Shown piece after piece: positions 8,968-17,374 of a DNA stretch of 64,000 nucleotides (its first letter is position 1; every line of letters begins with the position of its first letter). Both the position numbers and the translations under genes were made by a program. The notes beneath the pieces were generated by a model. That model was not told where the DNA came from. It saw only the letters and a list, made by a program, of their open reading frames with translations, and did not search any database. The DNA is from DASQFI01 sp035633215. GTDB taxonomy: Bacteria; Acidobacteriota; Vicinamibacteria; Vicinamibacterales; SCN-69-37. The DNA is taken from positions 95,579 to 159,578 of the forward strand of contig DASQFI010000037.1 of the NCBI GenBank assembly GCA_035633215.1. Reading direction: 5' to 3'.

Positions 8968-8990
8968 TAATATTGTTCCAGACCATTGCC

Positions 8991-9626
8991 GTGAATCTTC
9001 CCAACGCGATCACGCTCGGCCGCATCTTCCTCGTGCCGATCCTCGTCGTCGTCCTGCTGACGAAGTTCGACGGCCTGCAGCTGTTCGGCGTGAGCAAGGA
9101 GATCCTGGGGGCGGCGATTTTCGCGGTGGCCTCGCTCACGGACTGGCTGGATGGCTACGTCGCCAGGCGGCGCAAACAGGTCACCGGGCTGGGCCAGTGG
9201 ATGGACCCGCTGGCCGACAAGCTGCTGGTCACGGCCGCGCTGGTCTCGCTCGTGTACCTCGAACTGGCGCCGGCGTGGATGGTCGTCGTGATCCTCAGCC
9301 GCGAGATGGCGGTGACGGTGCTGCGCAGCATCGCGCACGCGCGGGGCCAGGCCCTGCCCGCGTCGCCGATCGGCAAGATCAAGATGGTCGCGCAGGTCGC
9401 GGCGATCCTGATCCTGATTCTGGGCCAGGGACACCTGCGCAGCTTTTTCGTGGTGGGGCAGGTCGCGCTGTGGATTGCGACGATCGCGGCACTGGTCTCG
9501 GCCGTCGACTACGCGCGCCGCCTGAACGCCATGCTCGCCGCGAAACCCGCGCCCCCCGTCATGGTGGACGTCGCGTCCCGGCGCGCCGCCGACCCGGAAC
9601 GGCCCCGCGATCGCATCAGCGCTTGA
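8991..9626 (+). CDS. pgsA: CDP-diacylglycerol-glycerol-3-phosphate 3-phosphatidyltransferase
   Basis: An integral membrane enzyme that makes phosphatidylglycerophosphate, the committed step to phosphatidylglycerol and cardiolipin. A GTG start at 8991 gives 211 residues beginning NLPNAITLGRI, the usual PgsA N-terminus. The CDP-alcohol phosphatidyltransferase motif is intact: DWLDGYVARRRKQ with GQWMDPLADK, carrying the D..DG..AR....G...D...D pattern. Four or more hydrophobic helices are visible. It converges on bamD and overlaps it by 11 bp. The long open frame upstream of 8991 is antisense to the nucleotidyltransferase gene and is not coding. Confidence 0.92.
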   Translation: MNLPNAITLGRIFLVPILVVVLLTKFDGLQLFGVSKEILGAAIFAVASLTDWLDGYVARRRKQVTGLGQWMDPLADKLLVTAALVSLVYLELAPAWMVVVILSREMAVTVLRSIAHARGQALPASPIGKIKMVAQVAAILILILGQGHLRSFFVVGQVALWIATIAALVSAVDYARRLNAMLAAKPAPPVMVDVASRRAADPERPRDRISA

Positions 9627-10443
9627 ACTCGGCGAGCCGGTTGTTCGCGCGTTCGAGATACTCGCTCGTCTTGAATTCCGCCACCAGCTTCTCGTACAGC
9701 GCGATCGCGTCCTTGCGGATCTGTTCCTGCATCGGCGCCGGGGTTTGCGGATTCTCGAGCGCTTTGAGATACGTCTCGGCCAGGTAGAAATACGCGCCAT
9801 CGCGGAACGTGTACTCAGGATCGTCCTTGAGGAGCGCGGTGAAGCGCGCCACCGCGCCGCCGTAGTTCCGCGATCGATAGCTGAAGAGCCCGACGCGGAA
9901 TTCGGATTCGGAGAGGCGATCGCGGGCCTCGCGCCTCAGCTTTTCGACTTCCGGCCTGAGCGGGCTGTTCGGATAGCCTTGAAGAAACCGGTCGAGCTCG
10001 GCCAGCGCGCTCTTCGTGGCCGTCTGATCGCGCTCGGGACCGAGCATCTGCCGCATCTGCGCGACGGCCAGCTTGTATTGCGCATAGTCGGCGCGGCCGC
10101 TCAGCGGAAAGAACGTCAGGAACTCGCGGAACTCGTTCGCGGCCAGCACGATCGAATCTGAGCGGCCCTCGCCGAGATAGGCGTCGCCGATGCCGAGCTT
10201 GGCGTCGGCGCGAAAGGGACTGCCGGGGTAGGTGTCCACCAGGCGGCGGAAGTACTCGCGCGCGTTCAGCCACTTCTTTTCAGCCAGCGCCTTCGAGCCA
10301 CGGTCGAAGAGAAACTTGTCGGCGTCCACGGATCCCGCGGCGGGAAGCGGCGGAGCCGACGCGCAGCCGACGGAGGCCACGAGCAGATACAGAGCGGCGC
10401 CGGCCGCTCTCAAGCGACGTCGTACGGGGAGCAGGGGATGCAT
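9616..10443 (-). CDS. bamD: Outer membrane assembly lipoprotein BamD-like
   Basis: A 275-residue lipoprotein with a signal peptide ending in a lipobox-like LLVASVGCAS (Cys at about 28). It is followed by TPR-like helices with the YfiO/BamD pattern: about 45-70 KKWLNAREYFRRLVDTYPGS, then ANEFREFLTFFPLS and ELDRFLQGYPNSPL. BamD is the essential lipoprotein of the outer-membrane beta-barrel assembly machine and acts on the periplasmic face of the outer membrane. It is the last gene of the nine-gene minus-strand run and starts 6 bp after the epimerase gene. Confidence 0.85.
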   Translation of the reverse strand: MHPLLPVRRRLRAAGAALYLLVASVGCASAPPLPAAGSVDADKFLFDRGSKALAEKKWLNAREYFRRLVDTYPGSPFRADAKLGIGDAYLGEGRSDSIVLAANEFREFLTFFPLSGRADYAQYKLAVAQMRQMLGPERDQTATKSALAELDRFLQGYPNSPLRPEVEKLRREARDRLSESEFRVGLFSYRSRNYGGAVARFTALLKDDPEYTFRDGAYFYLAETYLKALENPQTPAPMQEQIRKDAIALYEKLVAEFKTSEYLERANNRLAEFKR

Positions 10444-10449
10444 CAGGGC

Positions 10450-11403
10450 TCAGCGCAGGGGCACGGCCAGCTGGCGGGCCATCCAGTCGCACTCGGCCGA
10501 CAGGCCCGACTCCAGGGAGTGGGAGGGCGCGAATCCCAGGTCGACCTGGGCCCGCGTCGTATCCGCAAACGTATCGCGCATGTCGCCTTTCTGGGCGGGT
10601 TCCTGCCGGACGTCGAGCTCTCGCCCCGTGACGCGCCGCAGGATATCCAGGATCTCGAGCATGGAGACCCGGCTGCCACCGCCGATGTTATAGACGGCGC
10701 CCGGCCGTCCCCGGTCGCCCGCCGCCATTGTGGCCGCGACGGCGTCGGCGACGTACGTGAAATCGCGCGTCTGGCGGCCGTCGCCGTACATGGTGATGGG
10801 CTGGCCGGACAGGGCCGCGCGCAGGAACTTGTTGAACGCCATGTCGGGGCGCTGGCGCGGCCCATAGACCGTGAAATACCGCAGCGACACCGCGGGCACC
10901 TGATAATTCGCGTAATAGAGGTGGCAGAGGTGCTCGGCGGCAAGCTTGGTCACGCCGTACGGCGAGACCGGCTGCAGATAGGCGTCCTCGCGCATCGGAA
11001 TCGTCACGATGTCGCCGTAGACCGACGAGCTCGACGCGTAGACGAATCGATGAAGCGGCGTGCCCTTGACGGCCTCGAGCAGCCGCTGCGTCGCCTCGAC
11101 ATTGTGCGACGTGTAGACGCGAAATTCGTCGCCCCAACTCCGCCGGACACCGGCCTGCGCGGCCAGGTGAAACACGTGCGTGACGCCGGCGAGCAGCGGC
11201 TCGAGCGCGATCGTCTGCAGGGCGCCTTCGACGAAACGAAAATTCGGCCGGCCCTCGACCGTGGCGAGATTGGCGGCCTTGATGTCGCGCGGATAGTAGT
11301 CCGTGAAGCAATCGAGCCCGACGACCTGCGCGCCACGATCGGTCAGCGCGGCCGACAGATGCGATCCAATGAAGCCGGCCACGCCGGTAATCAACGCTTT
11401 CAT
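10450..11403 (-). CDS. NAD-dependent sugar-nucleotide epimerase/dehydratase
   Basis: A 317-residue extended SDR enzyme. I start it at the ATG at 11403, which overlaps the thioesterase stop in an ATGA arrangement; the extra upstream codons in the open frame are out of context. It has the Rossmann NAD motif GVAGFIGSHL (about 6-15), the catalytic SPYGVTKLAAEHL (Y...K), and RYFTVYGPRQRPDM. It resembles UDP-glucose 4-epimerases and UDP-glucuronate epimerases of capsule and LPS pathways. Substrate cannot be decided from sequence. Together with the nucleotidyltransferase and mutase genes nearby it suggests surface glycan synthesis. Confidence 0.88.
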   Translation of the reverse strand: MKALITGVAGFIGSHLSAALTDRGAQVVGLDCFTDYYPRDIKAANLATVEGRPNFRFVEGALQTIALEPLLAGVTHVFHLAAQAGVRRSWGDEFRVYTSHNVEATQRLLEAVKGTPLHRFVYASSSSVYGDIVTIPMREDAYLQPVSPYGVTKLAAEHLCHLYYANYQVPAVSLRYFTVYGPRQRPDMAFNKFLRAALSGQPITMYGDGRQTRDFTYVADAVAATMAAGDRGRPGAVYNIGGGSRVSMLEILDILRRVTGRELDVRQEPAQKGDMRDTFADTTRAQVDLGFAPSHSLESGLSAECDWMARQLAVPLR

Positions 11404-11795
11404 GCGAACGCCTCGCGGATACGGTCGGGAACGCGACACGGCTTGCCGGCACGATCGGTGGCGGCGTGCACGGTCCTGCCCGTCGCCACCAGTTCGGCCC
11501 GGGCCTTCACCATCACTTCGTAGGAGAACTCCATCCGCACGGGTGAGCACAGCAGCCCATCGGTCCGGACCTCAATCTCATCATCGTAGCGCGCCGGCCG
11601 CCGGTACTCGCAGCTGGCCTCGATGACCGGCAGCCGCACGCCGCTCTCCTCCATCTCGCGGTAGTTCCAGCCGAGCGTCCGCAGCAGCTCCGCCCGCGCC
11701 ACTTCGAACCAGACAAAATAGTGAGAGTAGTACACGATCCCCATCTGATCGGTTTCGGCATACCTCACGCGCAACGTGGTGACGGAGGACGGCAT
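11400..11795 (-). CDS. YbgC-type acyl-CoA thioesterase
   Basis: A 131-residue single-hotdog-fold enzyme. The 4-hydroxybenzoyl-CoA thioesterase/YbgC signature is clear: RYAETDQMGIVYYSHYFVWF (about 10-29) holds the catalytic Asp, followed by EVARAELLRTLGW. The family hydrolyses short acyl-CoA or acyl-ACP thioesters in the cytoplasm and often sits near Tol-Pal or envelope genes. Here it overlaps the epimerase start by 4 bp and follows rpe by 8 bp. Confidence 0.88.
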   Translation of the reverse strand: MPSSVTTLRVRYAETDQMGIVYYSHYFVWFEVARAELLRTLGWNYREMEESGVRLPVIEASCEYRRPARYDDEIEVRTDGLLCSPVRMEFSYEVMVKARAELVATGRTVHAATDRAGKPCRVPDRIREAFA

Positions 11796-11803
11796 GTCGG
11801 GGG

Positions 11804-12469
11804 TTACGCGGCCACTCCGGCCGAACGCCGCAGCGCGCGCGTGGCCTCGGCCGGGTCGGGGGCGCCGAAGATAGCGGCACCGGCCACGAGGATCGAGGCG
11901 CCGGCCCGCACGAGCCGGGCCGCGTTCGTCTCGTCCACGCCGCCGTCCACTTCGATCACCGCGGCGCTCCTGGCCGACGTCAGGAGCTCGCGCGCGGCGG
12001 CGACCTTGTCGATGCTGTGCGGAATGAACGCCTGGCCGCTGAACCCGGGGTTGACCGACATCACGAGCAGGTGATCCATTTCAGCCGTGACGTCGCGCAC
12101 GGCGCCGACCGGCGTGGACGGATTGATGGCGACACCGGCGCGCGCGCCAAGCTCGCGGATGCGCGTCAGCGTGCGGTGAAGGTGCGGCAGCACTTCGGCG
12201 TGCACCGTCAGCATCGCCGCGCCCGCCTTGACGAACGCGTCGAGGTAGCGGTCGGGATCGGTGATCATCAGGTGCACGTCGAGCGGAATCTTCGCCACGC
12301 GCTTCAGCGCCGCGACGACCGGCACGCCGATGGTGATGTTCGGCACGAAGTGCCCGTCCATCACGTCCACGTGCACGAAGTCGGCGCCGCCGGCTTCGAT
12401 GCGCGCGACCGCGTCGGCCAGCCGCGCGAAGTCGCCCGCGAGAATCGACGGCGCGATGCGGATGCTCAT
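11804..12469 (-). CDS. rpe: Ribulose-phosphate 3-epimerase
   Basis: A 221-residue TIM-barrel enzyme of the pentose phosphate pathway that interconverts ribulose 5-phosphate and xylulose 5-phosphate. All family motifs are present in order: IAPSILAGDFARL (about 4-16), VHVDVMDGHFVPNITIG with metal-binding His/Asp, PLDVHLMITDPDRY, VMSVNPGFSGQAF and the metal/phosphate-binding EVDGGVDETNA. Length is normal. Its ATG overlaps the stop of the PASTA protein gene (ATGA at 12466-12469), so the two are translationally coupled. Confidence 0.95.
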   Translation of the reverse strand: MSIRIAPSILAGDFARLADAVARIEAGGADFVHVDVMDGHFVPNITIGVPVVAALKRVAKIPLDVHLMITDPDRYLDAFVKAGAAMLTVHAEVLPHLHRTLTRIRELGARAGVAINPSTPVGAVRDVTAEMDHLLVMSVNPGFSGQAFIPHSIDKVAAARELLTSARSAAVIEVDGGVDETNAARLVRAGASILVAGAAIFGAPDPAEATRALRRSAGVAA

Positions 12470-13209
12470 CGACTGACCTCGAGCGCGATTACCGCGTTGC
12501 GCGCCACCTGGAATCCCGGCGCCGGCGTCTGCTTGATCACCACGCCCGGGGGCACGCCCGGATAGGCGGCCTCGCCGGTGATCGTCACGCGAAAGTCCAG
12601 CGTCCGCAGAATGTCGGCGCTGCGGAGACCCAGGGTGCCGATGAGGTCGGGCATGACGTAGCTCTGCCCGCTCTCGCCGCGGTTGACCAGGAGCGTCACC
12701 GACGTGGCGCGGCTCTTCGGCAGCGGGTCCTGGGCCACGACGCTGCCCGCCGGATAGTCGGAGGTCTGGATCTCGGCGCGCGACGAGATCGTCACGCGAT
12801 CGTCGGCCAGCGTCAGTTCCGCGGTCCGCTCCGGCTGGCCGACGACGGCGGACACGACGGGCTCGCGCTGTCCATCACTCGCGCGCACGCGCACCGCGCG
12901 CTGACGGCGCAGCACGGTGCCGGGCTCCGGCTCCTGCGTGAGGACGTGATCGGCGGGGACCTTTGGATCGGCACGCCGGACCGCGTCGACTTTCAGCACG
13001 AGGCCCACCGCGGAGAGCGCCGCCTTGGCATCGGCGACCGACTTGCCGCGCACATCGGGGACGGCGACCTCGCGCGCGCGCGTCGCCACGCGCATGGCCG
13101 CCAGGAAGAACACCCCAAAGGTCACGGCCAGCGCGGCGGCCAGCACAAGCAGCCGGCCGGCCGTCCACACGCGCTGTCGAACGGGACGTGCCCTGAAGTC
13201 GAACGGCAT
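12466..13209 (-). CDS. Membrane-anchored PASTA-repeat protein
   Basis: A 247-residue protein with one N-terminal transmembrane segment (about 17-42) followed by three PASTA-like modules (about 50-112, 115-180 and 185-246), each with the V(P)D(V/L)xGxxxxxA pattern, e.g. VPDVRGKSVADAKAAL and MPDLIGTLGLRSADIL. PASTA domains bind peptidoglycan fragments and usually sit on PASTA kinases or PBPs, but no kinase or transpeptidase domain is attached here. It is probably a periplasmic cell-wall sensor or scaffold. It lies between rsmB (23 bp) and rpe (4-bp overlap) in the operon. Confidence 0.85.
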   Translation of the reverse strand: MPFDFRARPVRQRVWTAGRLLVLAAALAVTFGVFFLAAMRVATRAREVAVPDVRGKSVADAKAALSAVGLVLKVDAVRRADPKVPADHVLTQEPEPGTVLRRQRAVRVRASDGQREPVVSAVVGQPERTAELTLADDRVTISSRAEIQTSDYPAGSVVAQDPLPKSRATSVTLLVNRGESGQSYVMPDLIGTLGLRSADILRTLDFRVTITGEAAYPGVPPGVVIKQTPAPGFQVARNAVIALEVSR

Positions 13210-13232
13210 CAGGCGTCAAAAGTGTACATGAT

Positions 13233-14585
13233 TCATTGTTTGCGGAGAAACGCGGCCGCGAAGAACGCGTCCAGATCGTCGCGAAACGGCAGTGTTCGCA
13301 GCCGGCCGCGCGCATCGACCAACGCCGTGGCGTGCTCGATCTCGGGGCCGAGGCGCACCGGCTGCTCGACGAAATCCGGCTGCCCCTCGAGAAACCGATC
13401 CACGACCTCGTCGTTCTCCTGCGGCTCGCTGGAACAGGTCGCATAGATCAGCGCGCCGCCCGGCCGCACCGCGCGCGCGGCATTGGCGAGGATCTGCCGC
13501 TCGGCCGCCGCAAACCGCGGCAGATCGTCCGGCTGGCGCGACCATTTGAGATCGGGATCGCGCCGCAGCGTGCCCAGACCGGAACATGGCACGTCGACGA
13601 AGACGCGATCGAACGAGGCGTCGAATGGCAGCGGGCGCAACGCGTCGAGCTGGAGGATCGGCGCGGCGATGCGCGCTCGAGCCAGCGTCGACGCAAGCAG
13701 GCGCACGCGCGCGGGCCGGACATCGCCCGCGACGAGCCACCCCGATCCCCCCATCGCGGCCGCGAGCAGCACCGTCTTGCCGCCCGGGGCGGCGCACACG
13801 TCGAGCACCCGTTCGCCCGGGCGTGCGCCCACGGCGTGCGCGACGATCTGCGACGCCTCTTCCTGGATCACGACGGAGGCACGGAGGCGTGGCGGCAGCC
13901 GCGTGAGCGTCCCCGGCGGCAAGCGAATCGCGTCCTTGACGAAGAGCGCGGGCATCGCCGCGACGCCGGCGGCCTCGAGCGCGCGCCGCAACTCGTCTGG
14001 GCGCAGATCGCCGATCGGCCGGATCGTCACGTCGGGCGGCACGTTGTTGAACTGGCACCAGCGTTCGACCTCGTCGAACGCGTAGCGGGCCAGCCAGCGG
14101 TCGATCAGCCACGCCGGGTGCGACAGCGTGACCGTGAGATAGGCGCGCGAGGCGCCAGGATCGCCGGGCGATTCCGGACGCGCGGGCAAGGCGAGCCTCG
14201 CACGATCGCGCCAGAGCGTCCGCAGCACGGCGTTCACGAACCCCGATGCGCGAGGATGACCCAGCGCGCGCGCGAGCTCGACCGATTCGTGCACGACGGC
14301 GTGGACCGGGACGCGATCGAGGTGACCGAGCTGATACGCGCCGGTGCGGACGATGGCGCGGACGTTGGCGTCGAGCCCGGCCAGCGGCCGGTTGCTGCAC
14401 CGCGCCAGGAGCTCGTCCAGCTCGTTGCGCCACCGCAGCGTGCCGGCGACGATCTCGAAGAACAACGACCGATCGCGCCCGGTCGCGATCTCGGGCCGCG
14501 CGCGATCCATTTCGGCCGCGAGCGTCGTGCGGCCGCGCTCGACGGCGACCAGTACCTTCACGGCCGCGAGACGAGCCGACGTCAT
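13233..14585 (-). CDS. rsmB: 16S rRNA m5C967 methyltransferase
   Basis: 450 residues from the ATG at 14585, which overlaps the fmt stop (ATGA). An N-terminal NusB-like RNA-binding domain (about 1-140; FFEIVAGTLRWRNELDELL) precedes a SAM methyltransferase domain with DVCAAPGGKT and two catalytic cysteines, in DVPCSGLGTLRRDPDLKW and YATCSSEPQENDEVV. This matches RsmB/Sun, which methylates C967 of 16S rRNA. Placement after def and fmt is the classic def-fmt-rsmB order. The longer open frame reaching 15191 is fmt read in the wrong frame. Confidence 0.95.
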   Translation of the reverse strand: MTSARLAAVKVLVAVERGRTTLAAEMDRARPEIATGRDRSLFFEIVAGTLRWRNELDELLARCSNRPLAGLDANVRAIVRTGAYQLGHLDRVPVHAVVHESVELARALGHPRASGFVNAVLRTLWRDRARLALPARPESPGDPGASRAYLTVTLSHPAWLIDRWLARYAFDEVERWCQFNNVPPDVTIRPIGDLRPDELRRALEAAGVAAMPALFVKDAIRLPPGTLTRLPPRLRASVVIQEEASQIVAHAVGARPGERVLDVCAAPGGKTVLLAAAMGGSGWLVAGDVRPARVRLLASTLARARIAAPILQLDALRPLPFDASFDRVFVDVPCSGLGTLRRDPDLKWSRQPDDLPRFAAAERQILANAARAVRPGGALIYATCSSEPQENDEVVDRFLEGQPDFVEQPVRLGPEIEHATALVDARGRLRTLPFRDDLDAFFAAAFLRKQ

Positions 14586-15544
14586 GCTTCGGGGAGCGGC
14601 TCGAAGCGCGCGCCAGCCTCGATGCGCGAGCCTCGGGCAAAGGCGCTCGCGGGCAGCGGCTGCCGCCCCTCGGCCTGCAACTCCACGATTCGGATGACAC
14701 CCGGCTCGGTCGCAACCACGATGCCGTCGGCATCGACCGCGGTGATCTCGCCAGGCTCGCCGGCCCGCTCGATGTCCGAGAGGATCTCCGATCGATGAAA
14801 CAGCACGCGGCGGCCTCGCAGGAGCGAGGCGGCCAGCGGCCAGGGCTGGAGGCCTCGAATCTGGTTGTGCACGGCCGCGGCGGACCTGGCCCAGTCGATC
14901 CGGCTCTCCCGTCGCTCGAGGCGTGGCGCATACGTGACGAGCTGGGCGTCCTGCGGTGTCTCCACGAGCGGACCGGATGACATTCGTGCGAGCGTCGAGA
15001 CCAGAAGCCCGGCGCCGAGCGACGCCAGCCGGGCCTCGAGCTCGGCGCTGGTTTCGTCGAGTCCGATGTCCACGCTGGCAGAGGCGAGCATCGGCCCCGC
15101 ATCGAGCTCCGGCACGACTCGCATGATCGTGACACCGGTGACACCGTCGCCCGCGATGATCGCGCGATGGACGGGCGCGGCGCCGCGCCACCGGGGCAGG
15201 AGCGAGGCATGCACATTGATGAAGCCGAGCGGCGGGATCGCGAGCAAGGCGGTCGGCAGAATCCGGCCATACGCCGCCACGACGGCGAGATCGGGATCGA
15301 GCGATCGAAACGCGGACAGGAACGCCTCGTCACGAAGCCGATCGGGCTGGAGGATCTCGACGCCGCGCACCTGGGCGTGAATCTTCACGGCTTCGGGACG
15401 CACCTGCTGTCCGCGCCCGCGCGGCCGATCCGGCTGCGTGACCACGGCGACGACCGAGCCGGACGAGTCGGACGAGTCGATCAGGGCCGAGAGCGACGGC
15501 ACGGCAAACGCCGGCGTGCCGAAAAAGACCACGCGCCGCGGCAT
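14582..15544 (-). CDS. fmt: Methionyl-tRNA formyltransferase
   Basis: A cytoplasmic enzyme that formylates initiator Met-tRNA using 10-formyl-THF. 320 residues from the ATG at 15544, chosen because it forms a TAATG junction with the def stop; an in-frame ATG two codons upstream is possible. Motifs: VVFFGTPAFAVPSL (about 4-17), the catalytic loop FINVHASLLPRWRGAAPVHR with Asn/His, and the C-terminal OB-like domain with IRGLQPWPLA. It works with the peptide deformylase encoded just upstream. Confidence 0.95.
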   Translation of the reverse strand: MPRRVVFFGTPAFAVPSLSALIDSSDSSGSVVAVVTQPDRPRGRGQQVRPEAVKIHAQVRGVEILQPDRLRDEAFLSAFRSLDPDLAVVAAYGRILPTALLAIPPLGFINVHASLLPRWRGAAPVHRAIIAGDGVTGVTIMRVVPELDAGPMLASASVDIGLDETSAELEARLASLGAGLLVSTLARMSSGPLVETPQDAQLVTYAPRLERRESRIDWARSAAAVHNQIRGLQPWPLAASLLRGRRVLFHRSEILSDIERAGEPGEITAVDADGIVVATEPGVIRIVELQAEGRQPLPASAFARGSRIEAGARFEPLPEA

Positions 15545-16053
15545 TACCAACGTCCGGCGCGCTGCATCTTGCGGATTCTCCGAACGATGAGGTCGCGCTT
15601 GATGCCGCGGAGGCGATCAAGGAAGAGCATGCCGTCGAGATGGTCGATCTCGTGCTGCAGCGCGCGCGCAAGCAGGCTCGTCCCCTCCACGACGTGGGGG
15701 GCGCCGGTGCGATCGAGGGCGCGCACGACCACCCGCGCCGGACGAGCAACGGTCGCGTTGAACCCAGGGAGGCTGAGACAACCCTCGTCTTCGAGCTGCA
15801 TCCCGTCACGCTCGACGAATTCGGGGTTGATCAGCGTGAACAACTCGCCACCGCGCTTGCCGAGACTCAGATCGATGACCGCGACGCGGAGGGGGACGCC
15901 AATCTGCGGCGCCGCGAGGCCAACGCCGGGCGCGGCGTACATCGTCTCGATCATGTCGTCGACCAGCGTATGAAGGTCGGCGTCGAACACGGTGACCGGC
16001 GCGGCCGGCGTCTGGAGACCCGACCCGCCGTACCGGACGATCGGCCGGAGCAT
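15544..16053 (-). CDS. def: Peptide deformylase
   Basis: A metalloenzyme that removes N-formyl groups from nascent proteins. 169 residues from the ATG at 16053, which shares a base with the aroC stop. The three family motifs are complete: GVGLAAPQIG (about 44-53), EGCLSLPG with the metal-binding Cys, and QHEIDHLDGMLFLDR with the two His and catalytic Glu. Length and motif spacing are normal. Upstream codons in the open frame belong to aroC in another frame. Confidence 0.95.
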   Translation of the reverse strand: MLRPIVRYGGSGLQTPAAPVTVFDADLHTLVDDMIETMYAAPGVGLAAPQIGVPLRVAVIDLSLGKRGGELFTLINPEFVERDGMQLEDEGCLSLPGFNATVARPARVVVRALDRTGAPHVVEGTSLLARALQHEIDHLDGMLFLDRLRGIKRDLIVRRIRKMQRAGRW

Positions 16054-17273
16054 CAGGCTGGCTCCGGGCGGGGCGCGAGACGCGCGTCGAGCGTCTCCTG
16101 ATAGCGCCGCCAGGCCGCATCCACTTCCGCGACGCTGTCGCCGCCAAATTTCTCGAGCAGCGCGTCGGCCAGGACCAGGCTCACCATCGCCTCGCCGACC
16201 ACGGCGGCGGCAGGGACGGCACACACGTCGCTGCGTTCGATGGTCGCGGCCGCCTCGGCCATGGTCGCCAGATCGACCGACCGGAGGGGCTTCATCAGCG
16301 TAGAGATCGGCTTCATGGACACCGTGACCCTGACGTCCTCGCCGTTGGTGACACCGCCTTCAAGTCCGCCGGCGTTGTTCGTGGGCCGGCGGAGTCCTGG
16401 CACGGTGCCTGACCCGGGCCCGCTCGCCGGTACGATCTCGTCGTGCACGCGCGACCCCGGCAGGCCCGCCACCGCGGCGCCGCGACCGATCCCGACCGCC
16501 TTGATGGCCGGAATCGACATCAGCGCCTGCGCGAGCCGGCCGTCGAGTTTGCGGTCCCATTGCACGTAGCTGCCAAGACCCGGCGGCACGCCGTGTGCGA
16601 TGACCTCGAAGGCGCCGCCGACGGTGTCGCCGGCCTCGCGTGCGGCGTCGATCGCTTGTTTCATCGCGTGTCCCACGGCCGCATCGACACATCTGAGATC
16701 GTCATCGGACGCGAGAGCCCGCGCCTGCGCAAATGACACGGCGAGCGGATCCTCGACGGCCGCCGGGCCGATGGCGATGACGTGGCTGACGATCTCGAGG
16801 TGGTATCGCGCGAGCAGTGCCCGCGCGACGGCGCCGGCGGCCACCCGCGCGGCCGTTTCGCGCGCGCTGGCGCGTTCGAGGACGTCGCGGAGGTCCGTGT
16901 GGCCGTATTTCAGCCCGCCCGCGAGGTCGGCGTGGCCGGGCCGCGGACGCGTCACCGCCGCGCGGCGCGCGCCGCCCGCCGAGTCCGGCGGATCGGCCTC
17001 GACGCTCATCGTGTGCTGCCAGTTCGCCCAGTCCCGATTGCGAATGAGAAGCGCAATCGGGCTGCCGAGCGTGTGGCCGCGTCGCACGCCCGCGAGGATT
17101 TCAGCCTGATCCTGTTCGATCGCCATGCGTCGGCCGCGGCCATATCCCAGTTGCCGGCGCGCCAGATCCGGAAGCAGCTGCGACGCGCCGAGCGGCAATC
17201 CCGCGGGCACGCCGTCGACGATCACGACGAGCGACGGACCGTGCGACTCGCCGGCTGTGAGAAATCGCAGCAT
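16053..17273 (-). CDS. aroC: Chorismate synthase
   Basis: A 406-residue FMN-dependent lyase that converts EPSP to chorismate, the last shared step of aromatic biosynthesis. Motifs: GESHGPSLVVIVDGVPAGLP (about 8-27), GRGRRMAIEQDQAEIL, the signature TRPRPGHADLAGGLKYGHTD, ERASARETAARVAAGA, and GGLEGGVTNGEDVRV. It heads the compact operon with def, fmt and rsmB, and is separated by about 10 kb from the trp/aro supraoperon that consumes its product. It is divergent from the next gene. Confidence 0.95.
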   Translation of the reverse strand: MLRFLTAGESHGPSLVVIVDGVPAGLPLGASQLLPDLARRQLGYGRGRRMAIEQDQAEILAGVRRGHTLGSPIALLIRNRDWANWQHTMSVEADPPDSAGGARRAAVTRPRPGHADLAGGLKYGHTDLRDVLERASARETAARVAAGAVARALLARYHLEIVSHVIAIGPAAVEDPLAVSFAQARALASDDDLRCVDAAVGHAMKQAIDAAREAGDTVGGAFEVIAHGVPPGLGSYVQWDRKLDGRLAQALMSIPAIKAVGIGRGAAVAGLPGSRVHDEIVPASGPGSGTVPGLRRPTNNAGGLEGGVTNGEDVRVTVSMKPISTLMKPLRSVDLATMAEAAATIERSDVCAVPAAAVVGEAMVSLVLADALLEKFGGDSVAEVDAAWRRYQETLDARLAPRPEPA

Positions 17274-17374
17274 CGGGCCGTCATTCTATCGAATTTTCTG
17301 CAACGTCCCGGGCGGTTCCGGCGCGAAACACGGGCCCTGTCCCGGTCTGCTTCTTGCACATATCAAGGGCAAAC

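Noticed and set aside
13236..14798. 520-codon plus-strand open frame
   Set aside because: Antisense of rsmB and fmt; Arg/Ala-rich composition with no domain.
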